A stretch of 64,000 bases of DNA from Gluconacetobacter azotocaptans (GCF_014174355.1 NZ_JABEQF010000009.1:1-64000); one strand, 5' to 3'. Shown: positions 53,002 through 62,925, counted from the first letter of the stretch. The notes: generated by a model from the sequence alone, not told the origin. Numbers and translations: made by a program.

Positions 53002-53994
53002 TCATCCGGACCAGGTCGCCGTGATCTCCGGGCGTGGGGTTGTCGTGCCGAAATCGGCGGTCGCGAGGTCATGGGCGGAGATGTCCGCGGCGATCAGGAC
53101 AAGGCCCAGGGGCAGGCTCCGGTCCGTCGCCATCCGCCTTGGCGTGGAAAAGACCGTGCCGACCGCTTCAACCAGTATGGGCTCGTCGCATTCGGCGACG
53201 GCGACGAAGCCCTTGATCCGCAGAAGCCGCGAACCCAGGAACGCCGCCGTGGCGTCGAGCCACGCCTGGATAGCGGACCAGCTCATGCCCTCCGGCCATT
53301 CGGCTTTCATGACGCGGATCGCCGGATGTGCGGGGGCGCCGTCGTGGCAGGCCAGGCGCGGGACGGACGGCGATATCGCGGGGGCGCTGGAAAAGGCGCG
53401 TGCCGCCCGCGCCGGCAGGGTGTCTTCCCAGATCGTCCTGGCCAGCGGGTTCACGGCATGGATCCGGGCGCGCATCATCTCACGGAACGCGGCGTCCCTG
53501 CCTTCCGGCTTGGTGAAGGCGACGACATGTGCCATCGCCGCCGGCTCGGGCTCGGCCAGATAGGGGGCGGGGGATGCGGCCTGAAGGGCGCAATCGGCCG
53601 TCGCTACGACCGTGAAGCCGGCGATGATCCCGTCCCACGACGATAATTCGCGGATCACTTCACCGGGGCGTGCCAGGCCGCTGAGTTCGATGACGAGCCG
53701 CCGGGCCGGGGGCAGGCCGCGTTCGTGGCGTGTCCTGAGCACCCGCTCGACCGCCTCGCCCAGCGATCCGCGTACCGAGCAGCACACACAGCCATTGCCG
53801 ATGAGCGTGACGGGCGCGTTGCGCGCGACATCATGCAGAAGATGGGCATCGATGCCGACCTCGCCGACCTCGTTGACGACGACCGCTGTGTCGCGTCCTT
53901 CCGGCAGGGCGAGGAAATGTTTCAGCAGCGTGGTCTTGCCGCTGCCCAGGCTGCCGCACAGCAGCCAGGTCGACAGTCCCATGCGCCGCGTCAT
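53002..53994 (-). CDS. CobW/G3E-family GTPase (metallochaperone-like)
   Basis: A 330-residue G3E GTPase. Walker A GSLGSGKTT is at residues 14-22, the switch-like NEVGEVGID at 41-49, the metal-binding GCVCC at 68-72 and IELSGLARP near 101. The guanine-recognition site reads FTKPEG instead of the usual NKxD, so base specificity may be changed. A CobW C-terminal domain follows. The start overlaps the stop of the amidohydrolase gene (ATGA). Family members load metal into partner enzymes, so this one may serve the adjacent metal-dependent amidohydrolase; that is inference from coupling. Confidence 0.85.
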   Translation of the reverse strand: MTRRMGLSTWLLCGSLGSGKTTLLKHFLALPEGRDTAVVVNEVGEVGIDAHLLHDVARNAPVTLIGNGCVCCSVRGSLGEAVERVLRTRHERGLPPARRLVIELSGLARPGEVIRELSSWDGIIAGFTVVATADCALQAASPAPYLAEPEPAAMAHVVAFTKPEGRDAAFREMMRARIHAVNPLARTIWEDTLPARAARAFSSAPAISPSVPRLACHDGAPAHPAIRVMKAEWPEGMSWSAIQAWLDATAAFLGSRLLRIKGFVAVAECDEPILVEAVGTVFSTPRRMATDRSLPLGLVLIAADISAHDLATADFGTTTPRPEITATWSG

Positions 53995-55553
53995 GCCTGG
54001 GCGCGGCGCGCGCGGACCTGCCGCGCGATATCGGCCAGCAACGCATCGGTGTCGTAGATGATGCCGTCCTTGATCACCAGCTTCAGGCCGCGGACGAAGC
54101 CCGCATCCTCCGTGTGGTCGGCCAGGCGGAGCGCGCCGGTGCCGTACAGCAGCTTGAAATCCTCCATCGGGTTGTGATCATGAACCAGGATGTCGCCGCG
54201 CTTGCCCACCTCCAGCGTGCCGACGTCCGCGTCGATTCCCAGCAGTTCCGCCCCCTGCGCCGTCGCGGCCCGGATGGTTTCGAGCGGCGTGAATCCCGCT
54301 TCCAGCAGCAATTCCAGCTCGCGCACATAGCCGAAGCCGTAGAGCTGGAACATGAAGCCGGAATCGCTGCCGACGCAGACGCGGCCGCCGCGCGCCTTGA
54401 ATGCGTTGACGAACGTCATCCAGTCGCGGAACGCGTTCCGCCACGCCACTTCGTCGCGGGTGGACCAGCGATGCCAATAGGCGCCATGGCCGCCGCGCTG
54501 GGGCTGGAAATAGCGCCACAGGTTCGGGTCGGTATAGACCGCGTGCCAGTCGGCGCCGCGCATGCGCATGAGGTCGCGGTTCGTGTCGTAGACATTGAAA
54601 GTCGGCACGAATGTGTGGCCGGCGGCGATGAACGCGTCCAGCGCAGCTTCCCATTTCGGACTGCCTGGCCGGGCCGCCTGGTCGAAGGTCGTGCCGGCGG
54701 TAGAGAAGCGTCGATATTCGTCGCTGTAATTATAGTCGACGGGAAAATCCTGGACCGTGTTCCTTTCCAGCAAGGCTTCGGGAATGCCGTAGAAATGTTC
54801 GGTACTGGTCAGTCCCCACTGCGCCGTGTCGCGCGCGTTCATGCGGCCGACGGCAAGCTGGGAATGGTGGCAGCAACTGCGTAGCCCCAGCCTCCGGCAC
54901 TCGGCCAGCGCTGCCTGCATGACATGCGGTGGCGCGCCGAAGAATTTCACCCCTTCGGCGCCGTTGTCCCGCGCCCTCGCGACCCAATCCCGTGCCGCGT
55001 CGGGCGTGTGCAGGATGTTGACATAATCGTTGGTTGCCGGAAACGCGGCATAGGGATGGATCCGGGGGGCGGCGATGCGTCCGGCCGCCGCCGCCGCCTG
55101 CTGGTCTTTCGTCCAGGTCAGGCCATTGAAGCAACCGGCCTCGCGGATCGTCGTCACGCCATGAGCGAGCCACAGCGCATAGACATAGTCCGCGTGCGGC
55201 ATCGTGCCGTTCGCCGCATGGAACGGCGCGCCGATATGTGCGTGGCAGTCGATGAAGCCGGGGGTCAGCACCTGTCCATGGCATTCGATCACCCTGGCGC
55301 CTTCCCGCGGCGGTGGCGCGTGGTGGCTTTTCGTCAGGCTGGTGATCATCCCCTTCTGGACGACGATCGTCACCGGCCCCCACATCGGCGCGCCCGTGCC
55401 GTCTATCAACAGGCCGTTCTGGAAGACGATGCAGTCGTGCGGCCCTTCTCCCGCCGTTCGGGCGGTGGCCGGCTGGACGACGGGCAAGCCGGAGCGGATG
55501 AAGGCCGCCGCGAATTCATCGCCGGCCGGGGTAGGAAGGATCTCATGCGGCAT
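53991..55553 (-). CDS. metal-dependent amidohydrolase
   Basis: A 520-residue amidohydrolase-superfamily enzyme. The first metal ligands are in FIDCHAHIG (H104, H106). Later CCHHSQLAVG supplies candidate His ligands, and the C-terminal DVGTLEVGKRGDILVHDHNP is the usual closing beta-sandwich. It should hydrolyse a cyclic or linear amide, or a related C-N bond. The start is MPHEILPTP; the frame is open upstream into the MFS gene but that part is shadow. It lies 46 bases after the transporter and overlaps the CobW-like gene, forming an operon. Confidence 0.88.
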   Translation of the reverse strand: MPHEILPTPAGDEFAAAFIRSGLPVVQPATARTAGEGPHDCIVFQNGLLIDGTGAPMWGPVTIVVQKGMITSLTKSHHAPPPREGARVIECHGQVLTPGFIDCHAHIGAPFHAANGTMPHADYVYALWLAHGVTTIREAGCFNGLTWTKDQQAAAAAGRIAAPRIHPYAAFPATNDYVNILHTPDAARDWVARARDNGAEGVKFFGAPPHVMQAALAECRRLGLRSCCHHSQLAVGRMNARDTAQWGLTSTEHFYGIPEALLERNTVQDFPVDYNYSDEYRRFSTAGTTFDQAARPGSPKWEAALDAFIAAGHTFVPTFNVYDTNRDLMRMRGADWHAVYTDPNLWRYFQPQRGGHGAYWHRWSTRDEVAWRNAFRDWMTFVNAFKARGGRVCVGSDSGFMFQLYGFGYVRELELLLEAGFTPLETIRAATAQGAELLGIDADVGTLEVGKRGDILVHDHNPMEDFKLLYGTGALRLADHTEDAGFVRGLKLVIKDGIIYDTDALLADIARQVRARRAQA

Positions 55554-55599
55554 CCTGCGGGGGTCCTTTGCTGGTTTCGCGATGAGGGCACTCCCGGCG

Positions 55600-56985
55600 T
55601 CAGGCCGGCTCGGCGGGGGACGGCAGGGGGACGCGTCCGTCCGGGTTGCCGTCCGGCGCGGCCAGTGTGTCGTGCAGGCGCTGTCCCGCGGTTTCCAGGC
55701 CCAGCCACCATACAGCGGCGGCACCCAGCAGCAGCACACTTCCCAGCATGGCGAACACCCCTGCGAAGCCGGTTCGCGGCAACATGAAACCGACCAGCAT
55801 CGGCGAGGCGATCGCGCCCAGCCGGCCGACCGCCGAGGCCAGGCCCTGCCCAGTGGTCCGGACCACGGTGGGGAAGAGTTCCGGCGTATAGACATACAAT
55901 CCGGCAAAGCAGCCATTCAGGAAGAAGGACAGCAGCAGGCCGCATAGATTCGTCTCGACGCTGCCGTGCGCCAGGCCGAAGGCCAGGGCGCTCAGGCCGC
56001 CGAAACCCAGGCAGAGGCCGAGGGCGCGCTTGCGCCCGATCCGGTCGATGACCGCCGCGACCACGAAATAGCCGGGAATTTGCGCCGAGTAGATAAGGAG
56101 CGAGCGGTTGTAGCCCGTCTGCATCGAAGCACCCCCTGCCAGCAGGAGCGACGGCAGCCAGGTGAAATAGGCATAATAGGTCCAGTTGACCGTGAACCAC
56201 AGCGCCGACGCCAGGATCGTGGCGCGTCGCTGCGGTGCCCGCCACAGGTCGCGCAGGCCATCTGTCCGCCCGCTGCCGGCTGTCCTTTCGGGTGGCGGGG
56301 GCGTGTCCCGCCGCCCTGGGATTTCGTGTTCCATCGTGGCGAGAATATGGGCCGCTTCCGCGTGGCGGCCCTGGCTTTCCAGCCATTTCGGGGATTCCGG
56401 CAGGGACCGTCGCCAGACCAGCAACATGACGACCGGCAGGGCCGTCAGGCCGATCGCCACACGCCAGCCCGACGGCCATGATGGAACGATCGCGACGCCG
56501 ATCAGCGCCGCGCCGATGAAGCCGAACGAGAAGAACCCCGCCAGCGCCCCGGTGAAGCGGCCCCGATAGCGGCTGGCCACGAATTCCGCGAGGAACGGCG
56601 CGATGACGACGCTTTCCGCCCCCACGCCGTATCCTGCCACGATCCGTAGCATGAAGAATGCCGGCCAGCTTTCCACCATCGCGCTGGCGGCCGAAGCCGC
56701 GGCATAGATGGCAAGCGCCGTCATCATGATGAATTTGCGGCCCCAGCGGTCCGCCGCCAGCCCCGCGTTGAGCGCGCCGAAGAAGAAGCCGATATATGTG
56801 GCGCTTCCGAGCGTGCCCGTCTGTACGGACGTCAGATGCCACAGGCGCGAGACAACGGGCAGCACGAATGCGATACTGGCCTGGTCCATGGCGTCGAACG
56901 CATAGCCCAGGCCGCCAAGAAGCAGCAGGCGCCGGTGAAAGCGCGAGAACGGCAGGCGTTCAAGCCGGTCGGTGATGGAGGACAT
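55600..56985 (-). CDS. MFS transporter (AAHS/MHS-like)
   Basis: A 461-residue inner-membrane protein with 12 helices. GYAFDAMDQASIAFVLPVV, the loop-2/3 motif AGLAADRWGRKFIM, a long central hydrophilic loop with RRSLPESPKWL, and YTPELFPTVVRTTGQG are typical of sugar and aromatic-acid MFS members. It is first in the operon with the amidohydrolase and CobW-like genes, so it probably imports their substrate. Confidence 0.87.
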   Translation of the reverse strand: MSSITDRLERLPFSRFHRRLLLLGGLGYAFDAMDQASIAFVLPVVSRLWHLTSVQTGTLGSATYIGFFFGALNAGLAADRWGRKFIMMTALAIYAAASAASAMVESWPAFFMLRIVAGYGVGAESVVIAPFLAEFVASRYRGRFTGALAGFFSFGFIGAALIGVAIVPSWPSGWRVAIGLTALPVVMLLVWRRSLPESPKWLESQGRHAEAAHILATMEHEIPGRRDTPPPPERTAGSGRTDGLRDLWRAPQRRATILASALWFTVNWTYYAYFTWLPSLLLAGGASMQTGYNRSLLIYSAQIPGYFVVAAVIDRIGRKRALGLCLGFGGLSALAFGLAHGSVETNLCGLLLSFFLNGCFAGLYVYTPELFPTVVRTTGQGLASAVGRLGAIASPMLVGFMLPRTGFAGVFAMLGSVLLLGAAAVWWLGLETAGQRLHDTLAAPDGNPDGRVPLPSPAEPA

Positions 56986-57138
56986 GCGCCTTCTCCGATC
57001 CGCGAGAGAAATGATCTGATCGGATAACGTTCGGCGAAACGGCAGGCTCGCGCCATGTCCATGGATCAGCGCGAACGCATCCGGCCATTACACCAAAGGC
57101 TGGCGCATTTCATCCGATTCCACCAGATGGCAATTACT

Positions 57139-57867
57139 TCATGACTGCGCCGCGCATTCCCTCTTATGCGCCTCGACCAGTTCGCCCATGCTGCGAAAAT
57201 GGAAGTCGAGATGCGGGAGCGTTTCCGGCTCCATGGTCGCGCCCCATCCCTCGGTGGCGTGGCGACGGTCGATCCATGCCGATGCGATGCCGATCCGGTT
57301 CGCCTGCACATGGTCGTGGAACAGGCTCTGCGCCGTCATCAGGATGTCCGGCTTGGCGAAGCCCATGGCCCCGACATGGCTGACAAGAAACGCGAAATTA
57401 CGCGGTGAAGGTTTATAAGAACCGATATCCTGCGCCGTGTAGATGGCATCGAATTCCACCTGGAGCCGGCGGTTGCTCGCCCGGAAACTCTCGCGGTCCA
57501 CATTCGAGAGAATCACGAGCTTGTAATATCGTTTCAGGTAATCCAGGGCCTCGACCGAGTCCGGAAAAGCCGGCCAGTCGGCCACCGATCCGCCAAAGGT
57601 AAGGGCTTCCGCCTCGGTCACCGCGACATTCCATTCCGCGGCCAGGCGGCGATAGACCACGCCGAGAAGGTCAGAATAGATCATCTCGGGCGTCTGCTCT
57701 TCCTGGTCGGATTCATGGCGGGCGAAGATCTCGAGCGCCTGGTCACGCGACATGGGGTTGCCCAGCTTCGCCAGAAGCGGCTGGAGTGCGGTGTAAATTC
57801 CGGTTTCCCAATCGATCAGCGTGCCGTAGCAGTCGAAAGCGAGTACCTTGAAATCGGTCAGATGCAT
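57139..57867 (-). CDS. HAD hydrolase, type II haloacid-dehalogenase-like
   Basis: A 242-residue HAD enzyme. The nucleophile D12 lies in FDCYGTLIDWE, motif II Ser in ILSNVDRESF, the Lys in YKPSPRNF, and the final acidic motif near SAWIDRR. The helical cap is ~15-90. FDCYGTLIDW is typical of the haloacid dehalogenase-like subgroup, though many of these are phosphatases. The start is preceded by GGGGG seven bases upstream. It is divergent from the AraC regulator. Confidence 0.88.
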   Translation of the reverse strand: MHLTDFKVLAFDCYGTLIDWETGIYTALQPLLAKLGNPMSRDQALEIFARHESDQEEQTPEMIYSDLLGVVYRRLAAEWNVAVTEAEALTFGGSVADWPAFPDSVEALDYLKRYYKLVILSNVDRESFRASNRRLQVEFDAIYTAQDIGSYKPSPRNFAFLVSHVGAMGFAKPDILMTAQSLFHDHVQANRIGIASAWIDRRHATEGWGATMEPETLPHLDFHFRSMGELVEAHKRECAAQS

Positions 57868-58091
57868 TTTGAACCCCCTGGCGAAACAGCCGGCCACGGC
57901 CCTTTCAGCGTCTGATCATCATAGCCCAGGATGCCGCCGCCGTTCTTGACCGTGTCTCCATTTGTTTTGACCTGCTATCGACAGCAGGCGGGGAGTGTTC
58001 GGGGCCTTGACGCCGGGCGGGCGTCGAATTGCCTTGCGGCCGCCATTTCGTCTAGCGTGTCGTACCGTTTCGTAAACCGGGAAGCGACGGA

Positions 58092-58844
58092 ATGTCCGCT
58101 CAAAACCTGAAACTGAGCTTTCGCAGCTATCACCATGAAACGGATAGCCATTCCCATCGGCATGCTCAATTGGTACTGCCGCTGGCCGGCAGGCTTGAGA
58201 TCGAAATCGGCGGCCGGGGCGGGTGGGTTCATCACGCATGTGCGGCCTTCGTGCCGCCCGGTGTCACGCACGCGCAGTCGGGCCGGGGGGAAAATCTCTT
58301 TCTGGTCGTCGATCTCGACAGCGAGACGCTGGAGGGCGCGCATATCGAGCAGATGGCCCAGCTGATCTACGTGCCCGTCTCGCCTGCGGCGCGCCGTCTG
58401 ATCGAATTTGCCGAGACCTCGCGCCATGGAGGGCAATGGGGGGAGGCGCTGGCGCGCAACTGGGTGCCGCTGCTGTTCGATACGCTGTTGCTCGACCTGC
58501 GCAGGCCGGCCTCGCGTCTAGCCGGACTGCTCGCCGCAATCGAGGCGCAGCTCGATTACGCCTGGACAACGTCCGAGATGGCCATGCGCTGTGGCATCAG
58601 CGTGAGCCAACTGCATCAACTGTTCCAGAAGGAACTGGCACAGAGTCCGGCGGCCTATCTCGCGGCACGGCGGATCGGCCGGGCGTGTGAGGAACTGGCC
58701 TGGACGAGCGAGAGCATTGCGGAGATCGCCTGCCGCGTGGGGTATTCGGACCAGACCGCGCTGACACGGGCGATGCGGCAGGCGACGGGCACGACGCCGG
58801 CGGCGTGGCGGCGGTCCAGCCATGCCGTCGCTGGAAAGCCGTAG
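58092..58844 (+). CDS. AraC-family transcriptional regulator
   Basis: A 250-residue regulator. The N-terminal cupin-like effector domain contains SHSHRHAQLVLPLAG, where His residues may bind metal. Two helix-turn-helix motifs occupy ~150-245, with EMAMRCGISVSQLHQLFQ and IAEIACRVGYSDQTALTRAM. It lies between a divergent HAD gene and the second hydantoinase module on its own strand, so it probably activates that module. Confidence 0.9.
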   Translation: MSAQNLKLSFRSYHHETDSHSHRHAQLVLPLAGRLEIEIGGRGGWVHHACAAFVPPGVTHAQSGRGENLFLVVDLDSETLEGAHIEQMAQLIYVPVSPAARRLIEFAETSRHGGQWGEALARNWVPLLFDTLLLDLRRPASRLAGLLAAIEAQLDYAWTTSEMAMRCGISVSQLHQLFQKELAQSPAAYLAARRIGRACEELAWTSESIAEIACRVGYSDQTALTRAMRQATGTTPAAWRRSSHAVAGKP

Positions 58845-59035
58845 AGGCGCCGTTTCAAAAACGCGCGGCGGGGGGAAAGCGCCGAAGATTCAGGAAAAAC
58901 CACGGCGTGTGCCGCAACTGGTCCACGCGTTTCGCGTGAACTGGACCTTGTTGCCTTGGGGCAATGATCCAGAATGGCCGGAACGCAACCTGGCAAGCCG
59001 GCAGCGGTAATGCCACGGGGAACGAGAGCGAAACA

Positions 59036-60190
59036 ATGCCTGACATAGTGGTCGTCGGCGCGGGCATCATGGGTCTCGCGGCGGCTTACGAATTGGTGTC
59101 GGTGGGGTGCTCGGTCACAGTCTTCGACACCTATGCCCGCGCCGCCATGGCTTCGGGCTGGACGTTGGGCGGCGTGCGCCAGTCCGGCCGCGACGCGGCG
59201 GAACTGCCTCTGGCGCGGGCGGCGGTGGCGCTGTGGTCCGACCTCGGCGAACGGCTCGACGCGTCCATCGGCTACCGGCAGGACGGCAACCTGCGTGTCG
59301 CCCGCACGGTCGAGGAGATGGAGATCATCCGCCGGCTGGTCGACAGTCAGCGGGCCAGCGGCCTCGATCTGAGGCTGCTCGATACTGGACAGGTGCGCGA
59401 TATCGCGCCAGCCGTCTCGGATGCTGTGCTGGGCGCGTCGTTCTGCCCGACGGACGGATATGCGGACCCTCTGGCCACCTGCCAGGCTTATCTCTCCGCG
59501 GCGCGGCGCCAGGGCGCCGACTACCGCCCCGGTACGACCGTCGAGCGGATCGAGTGCCGTGACGGGCGCGTCCAGGGGGTGTGGGCGAACGGGACGTTCG
59601 TCCCGGCCTCCCACGTCATTGTGGCCGCGGGGCTGCAAGGGAATGCCCTGCTCGCGCCCCTGAATCTGGCGGTGCCGATCAATCCGCACATGGTGTCCGT
59701 GCTGCGCGGCATGCCGGGGCGGCAGATCCTGTCGCAGGTGATCGGTGTCGCCAATGCGGACTGTGCGGGGCGTCAGGAACCGGACGGGCGTTTCCGGGTG
59801 ACCAGCGGCGTTCTGCCGTGGCACGGCGTGCTGAGTGGCGGCACGCGCCCGGTCGTGCCGACCCCGGCATCATCCTTCGGCAGGATCGTGGAGCGTTTCA
59901 CGACGGTTGTCCCGTCATTCGCCGATGCCCTGATCGAGGAATGCTGGAGCGGCCTGATCGATCTGACGCCCGACGCGCTGCCGGTTATCGACGCGCCCCC
60001 CGAAATCGACGGCCTTGTCATCGCGATGGGGTTCTCGGGCCATGGGTTCTGCCTGGGGCCGGTCGTGGGGCAGGTCCTGCGTGACCTGGTGATCGGCAAC
60101 GGGAGGCAATGGACGCTCGATCCGTTCCGCCACGGCCGCTTCGAAGGGACGACGGGTGACGCGGGGGCATCCCTGACCCTGCACGGATGA
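59036..60190 (+). CDS. FAD-dependent oxidoreductase (DAO family), second copy
   Basis: A 384-residue flavoprotein. The FAD loop is IVVVGAGIMG at residues 4-13. CPTDGYADP and the ending IDAPPEIDG, then AMGFSGHGFCLGPVVGQVL, match glycine/sarcosine/D-amino-acid oxidase family members. It resembles the first copy in fold but not closely in sequence, so the substrate may differ. I start at MPDIVVVG with GAGAG upstream. It is first in a run with hyuA2, a flavin reductase and hyuB2. Confidence 0.87.
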   Translation: MPDIVVVGAGIMGLAAAYELVSVGCSVTVFDTYARAAMASGWTLGGVRQSGRDAAELPLARAAVALWSDLGERLDASIGYRQDGNLRVARTVEEMEIIRRLVDSQRASGLDLRLLDTGQVRDIAPAVSDAVLGASFCPTDGYADPLATCQAYLSAARRQGADYRPGTTVERIECRDGRVQGVWANGTFVPASHVIVAAGLQGNALLAPLNLAVPINPHMVSVLRGMPGRQILSQVIGVANADCAGRQEPDGRFRVTSGVLPWHGVLSGGTRPVVPTPASSFGRIVERFTTVVPSFADALIEECWSGLIDLTPDALPVIDAPPEIDGLVIAMGFSGHGFCLGPVVGQVLRDLVIGNGRQWTLDPFRHGRFEGTTGDAGASLTLHG

Positions 60191-60224
60191 CGCCGCCAAC
60201 CTCTGCGTGAAAATGGAGAAACCG

Positions 60225-62282
60225 ATGTCCTGGCGAATTGGGGTCGATTCCGGAGGCACGTTCTGCGATATCTGCCTTTACGATCAGGAGGGCGGACAGC
60301 TCGCCATCTGGAAGGTCTCCTCGACCCCCGACGACCCGTCCCGGGGCATCGCGGCGGGCGTCTCCGAGGGGCTGGAAACCGTTGGTGCGGCCATGAGCCA
60401 GGTCGGATTCCTGGGTCATGGCACGACAGTCGGCACCAACGCGCTGATCCAGCACAAGGGCGCGCGCACGGGCCTGATCACGACACGCGGTTTTCGTGAC
60501 CTGATCGAGATCGGTCGGCAGCGGCGTCCCAGCCTGTACGACCTGAATGCCGACAAGACGCCGGTGCTGGTGGACCGTGACCTGCGCCTCGAAGTGTCCG
60601 AACGGGTGCGCTCGGACGGAAGCGTGGCGGTGCCGTTGAACGAGGCGGAGCTGCGCGAGGCCGTGCGTGCCCTGCGCGACGCGGGCGTCGCGGCGATCGC
60701 GATCGGATTTCTCTATGCCTTCCTGAATCCGGAAAACGAACGGCGCGCGCGCGAGATCGTGGAGCAGACATTCCCCGGCGTCTTCATCTCGGCGAGCTAC
60801 GTCGTGGCGCCCGAGTTTCGGGAATACGAACGGTTTTCCACGACTGTCGTCAACGCCTATCTGGGCCCGGTCATGGAGAACTATATCAACCGGCTGGAAA
60901 CGCGGCTACAGGAACAGGGGCTGAAGGTCGCGCCGGGTATCACGCAGTCGAACGGCGGTGTCATCAGCTTCGAGGCGGCGCGGACGCTGCCGGTTCGCAC
61001 CGTGCTGTCAGGTCCTTCGACCGGCGTCGTCGCGGCGCAGAAGATCGGCATGACGATCGGCGAGCCAAACCTGATCACCTTCGACATGGGTGGCACCAGT
61101 TCGGACGTCGCCCTGCTCAAGGAAGGCAAATGCCGCCTGATGGGCGAGGCGAACGTGCATGGCTATCCGATCAAGGCGCCGATGCTCGACATCCACACGG
61201 TCGGCGCGGGCGGCGGCTCGCTTGCCTTTCGCGACGCCGGGGGGCTGCTGAAAGTCGGCCCGCAGAGCTGCGGGGCCGATCCGGGGCCTGTCTGTTACGA
61301 CAAGGGCAACAAAACGCCCTCGACGACCGACGCGAACGTGGTGCTGCACACGCTCAATCCGGAATTTCTTCTGGGTGGGCGTATGAAGATCAACCATGAC
61401 GGCGCCTATTCCCAGATCGCGCTGCTGGCAGAGACGCTGGGGCTGGATGTCATGGAAGCCGCCCAGGGCATCATTTCGGTCGTTACGGCCAACATGGCCA
61501 GGGCGGTGCGCGTCATCAGCGTGCAGAAAGGCCATGATCCCCGCGATTACGCGTTGATGGCCTTCGGGGGCGCCGGCCCGTTGCACGCGGCGCGCCTGGC
61601 GCTGGAACTGGAGATGAAGCGCGTCATCATCCCGCTGACCCCTGGGGTGATGTGCGCCCTGGGCCTGCTGCTGACCGACCTGAGGGCCGATTTCTCGGTA
61701 ACCCGGATCCTCCCCGCGCAGGACGATTCCGTGGCGGTGATCGCGGAACTCGTTGGGAGCCTGCGCCGGCAGGCGGATGCATGGTTCCTGGCGGAGAACG
61801 TGGAGGAGGGCGCGCGCAGCCTGACCTTTACGGCGGACATGCGCTATGCCGGGCAGAACTACGAACTGCCGGTGGCAATCGGCGAGCTGGACGGGGTGAC
61901 GGCGGAGACGATCGGGCATTTCGTCACCGCCTTCCGCCAGGTCCACACCGAGCAGTACGGATTCGCCTCGACCACGGATCCTATCCAGTTCGTGACCTTT
62001 CGCGTCCAGGCCGGAGGACGGATCGAAAGCGCCAACTTCCCCGCCCATGACGACGCAGGACCGGACGCCGGCACGGCACTGCTCGGCACCCGGGAAATCT
62101 GGTTTCCCGAAACAGGGGGCTTTACCGCATGCCCGGTCTATGACCGGTCGCGCCTGCGGGCGGGCAACGTCCTGCATGGGCCGGCCGTCGTGGAACAGAT
62201 GGATGCGACCACAGTCATTCTTCCCGGCATGACAGCCCATGTCGAGCCGCATCTGAACATCATTATCGAAACAGGCTTGTAG
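60225..62282 (+). CDS. hyuA: hydantoinase/oxoprolinase subunit A (HyuA), second copy
   Basis: A 685-residue protein very like the first copy: GVDSGGTFCDI at residues 6-16, FDMGGTSSDVALL near 290, VGAGGGSLAF near 325, and long shared stretches around TTDANVVLHTLNPEFLLGG. Catalytic features are intact. I start at MSWRIGVD with GGAGA seven bases upstream, not at the earlier in-frame ATG. It follows the FAD oxidase by 34 bases. Having two near-equal copies suggests duplication with later divergence in partner genes. Confidence 0.92.
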   Translation: MSWRIGVDSGGTFCDICLYDQEGGQLAIWKVSSTPDDPSRGIAAGVSEGLETVGAAMSQVGFLGHGTTVGTNALIQHKGARTGLITTRGFRDLIEIGRQRRPSLYDLNADKTPVLVDRDLRLEVSERVRSDGSVAVPLNEAELREAVRALRDAGVAAIAIGFLYAFLNPENERRAREIVEQTFPGVFISASYVVAPEFREYERFSTTVVNAYLGPVMENYINRLETRLQEQGLKVAPGITQSNGGVISFEAARTLPVRTVLSGPSTGVVAAQKIGMTIGEPNLITFDMGGTSSDVALLKEGKCRLMGEANVHGYPIKAPMLDIHTVGAGGGSLAFRDAGGLLKVGPQSCGADPGPVCYDKGNKTPSTTDANVVLHTLNPEFLLGGRMKINHDGAYSQIALLAETLGLDVMEAAQGIISVVTANMARAVRVISVQKGHDPRDYALMAFGGAGPLHAARLALELEMKRVIIPLTPGVMCALGLLLTDLRADFSVTRILPAQDDSVAVIAELVGSLRRQADAWFLAENVEEGARSLTFTADMRYAGQNYELPVAIGELDGVTAETIGHFVTAFRQVHTEQYGFASTTDPIQFVTFRVQAGGRIESANFPAHDDAGPDAGTALLGTREIWFPETGGFTACPVYDRSRLRAGNVLHGPAVVEQMDATTVILPGMTAHVEPHLNIIIETGL

Positions 62283-62326
62283 GGCGGCGTGCCGGCCGCC
62301 CGCACTGGAACACGGTGGGAACTGCG

Positions 62327-62824
62327 ATGATTTCTGGGGATCTTTTCCGACGCGGCATGTCCCGTCTGGCGGGGGCCGTCTGCCTGATCACCACCAGCGA
62401 CGCCGGCGGGTATCATGGCTTCACCGCATCGTCCGTCTGCAGCGTGACGGACGATCCGCCGACATTGCTGGTCTGCATGAACCGAAACGTGCGTTCACGG
62501 GAGACGTTGCTGGCCAGCAAGGTCGTCGGCGTGAACGTGCTGGCGGGGCATCAGCATGAACTCGCGAATGCGTTCGCCTCGGCGAGCATGACGATGGAAC
62601 AGCGTTTCGCCGGTGGAGGCTGGCAGCCGGGGGCGACGGGGGCGCCGCTCCTTGCGGGCGCGGCAGTGTCCTTCGACTGCCGCCTGTCCGAAAGCGCCGA
62701 AGTGGGAACGCATAGCGTGCTGTTCTGCGAGATCATGCAGGTGGCGTTCGGTGCGGTCGACGAGACGCTTCTGTGGCTCGACCGGAATTATCATCGTCTT
62801 CCGTTGCGGCGTGTCCAGATTTAA
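62327..62824 (+). CDS. flavin reductase-like FMN-binding protein
   Basis: A 165-residue protein of the flavin reductase family that supplies reduced FMN to monooxygenases. It begins with a FRRGMSRLAGAVCLITTSD strand and has the typical GFTASSVCSVTDDPPTLLVCMNR and VGVNVLAGHQHELANAFAS segments. It lies between hyuA2 and hyuB2 with no monooxygenase alongside. The partner may lie beyond the window, or it may act as an FMN-dependent enzyme itself. Confidence 0.87.
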   Translation: MISGDLFRRGMSRLAGAVCLITTSDAGGYHGFTASSVCSVTDDPPTLLVCMNRNVRSRETLLASKVVGVNVLAGHQHELANAFASASMTMEQRFAGGGWQPGATGAPLLAGAAVSFDCRLSESAEVGTHSVLFCEIMQVAFGAVDETLLWLDRNYHRLPLRRVQI

Positions 62825-62925
62825 CGCGTGCCGCATGCGCAGGGGAGCCGGGCGGCGGCCCTGACAGATGCCCCACGGCCCGGCCACGAAACGATCAGGA
62901 TCGGCATAAGGACGGAGCAAGCGAG

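Noticed and set aside
49236-53072. 1278-codon open frame on the minus strand
   Set aside because: It lies antisense to the FAD oxidase, hyuB and SDR genes, which have clear family motifs. Its composition is the repetitive His/Asp/Arg/Gly-rich kind produced by high-GC antisense reading.
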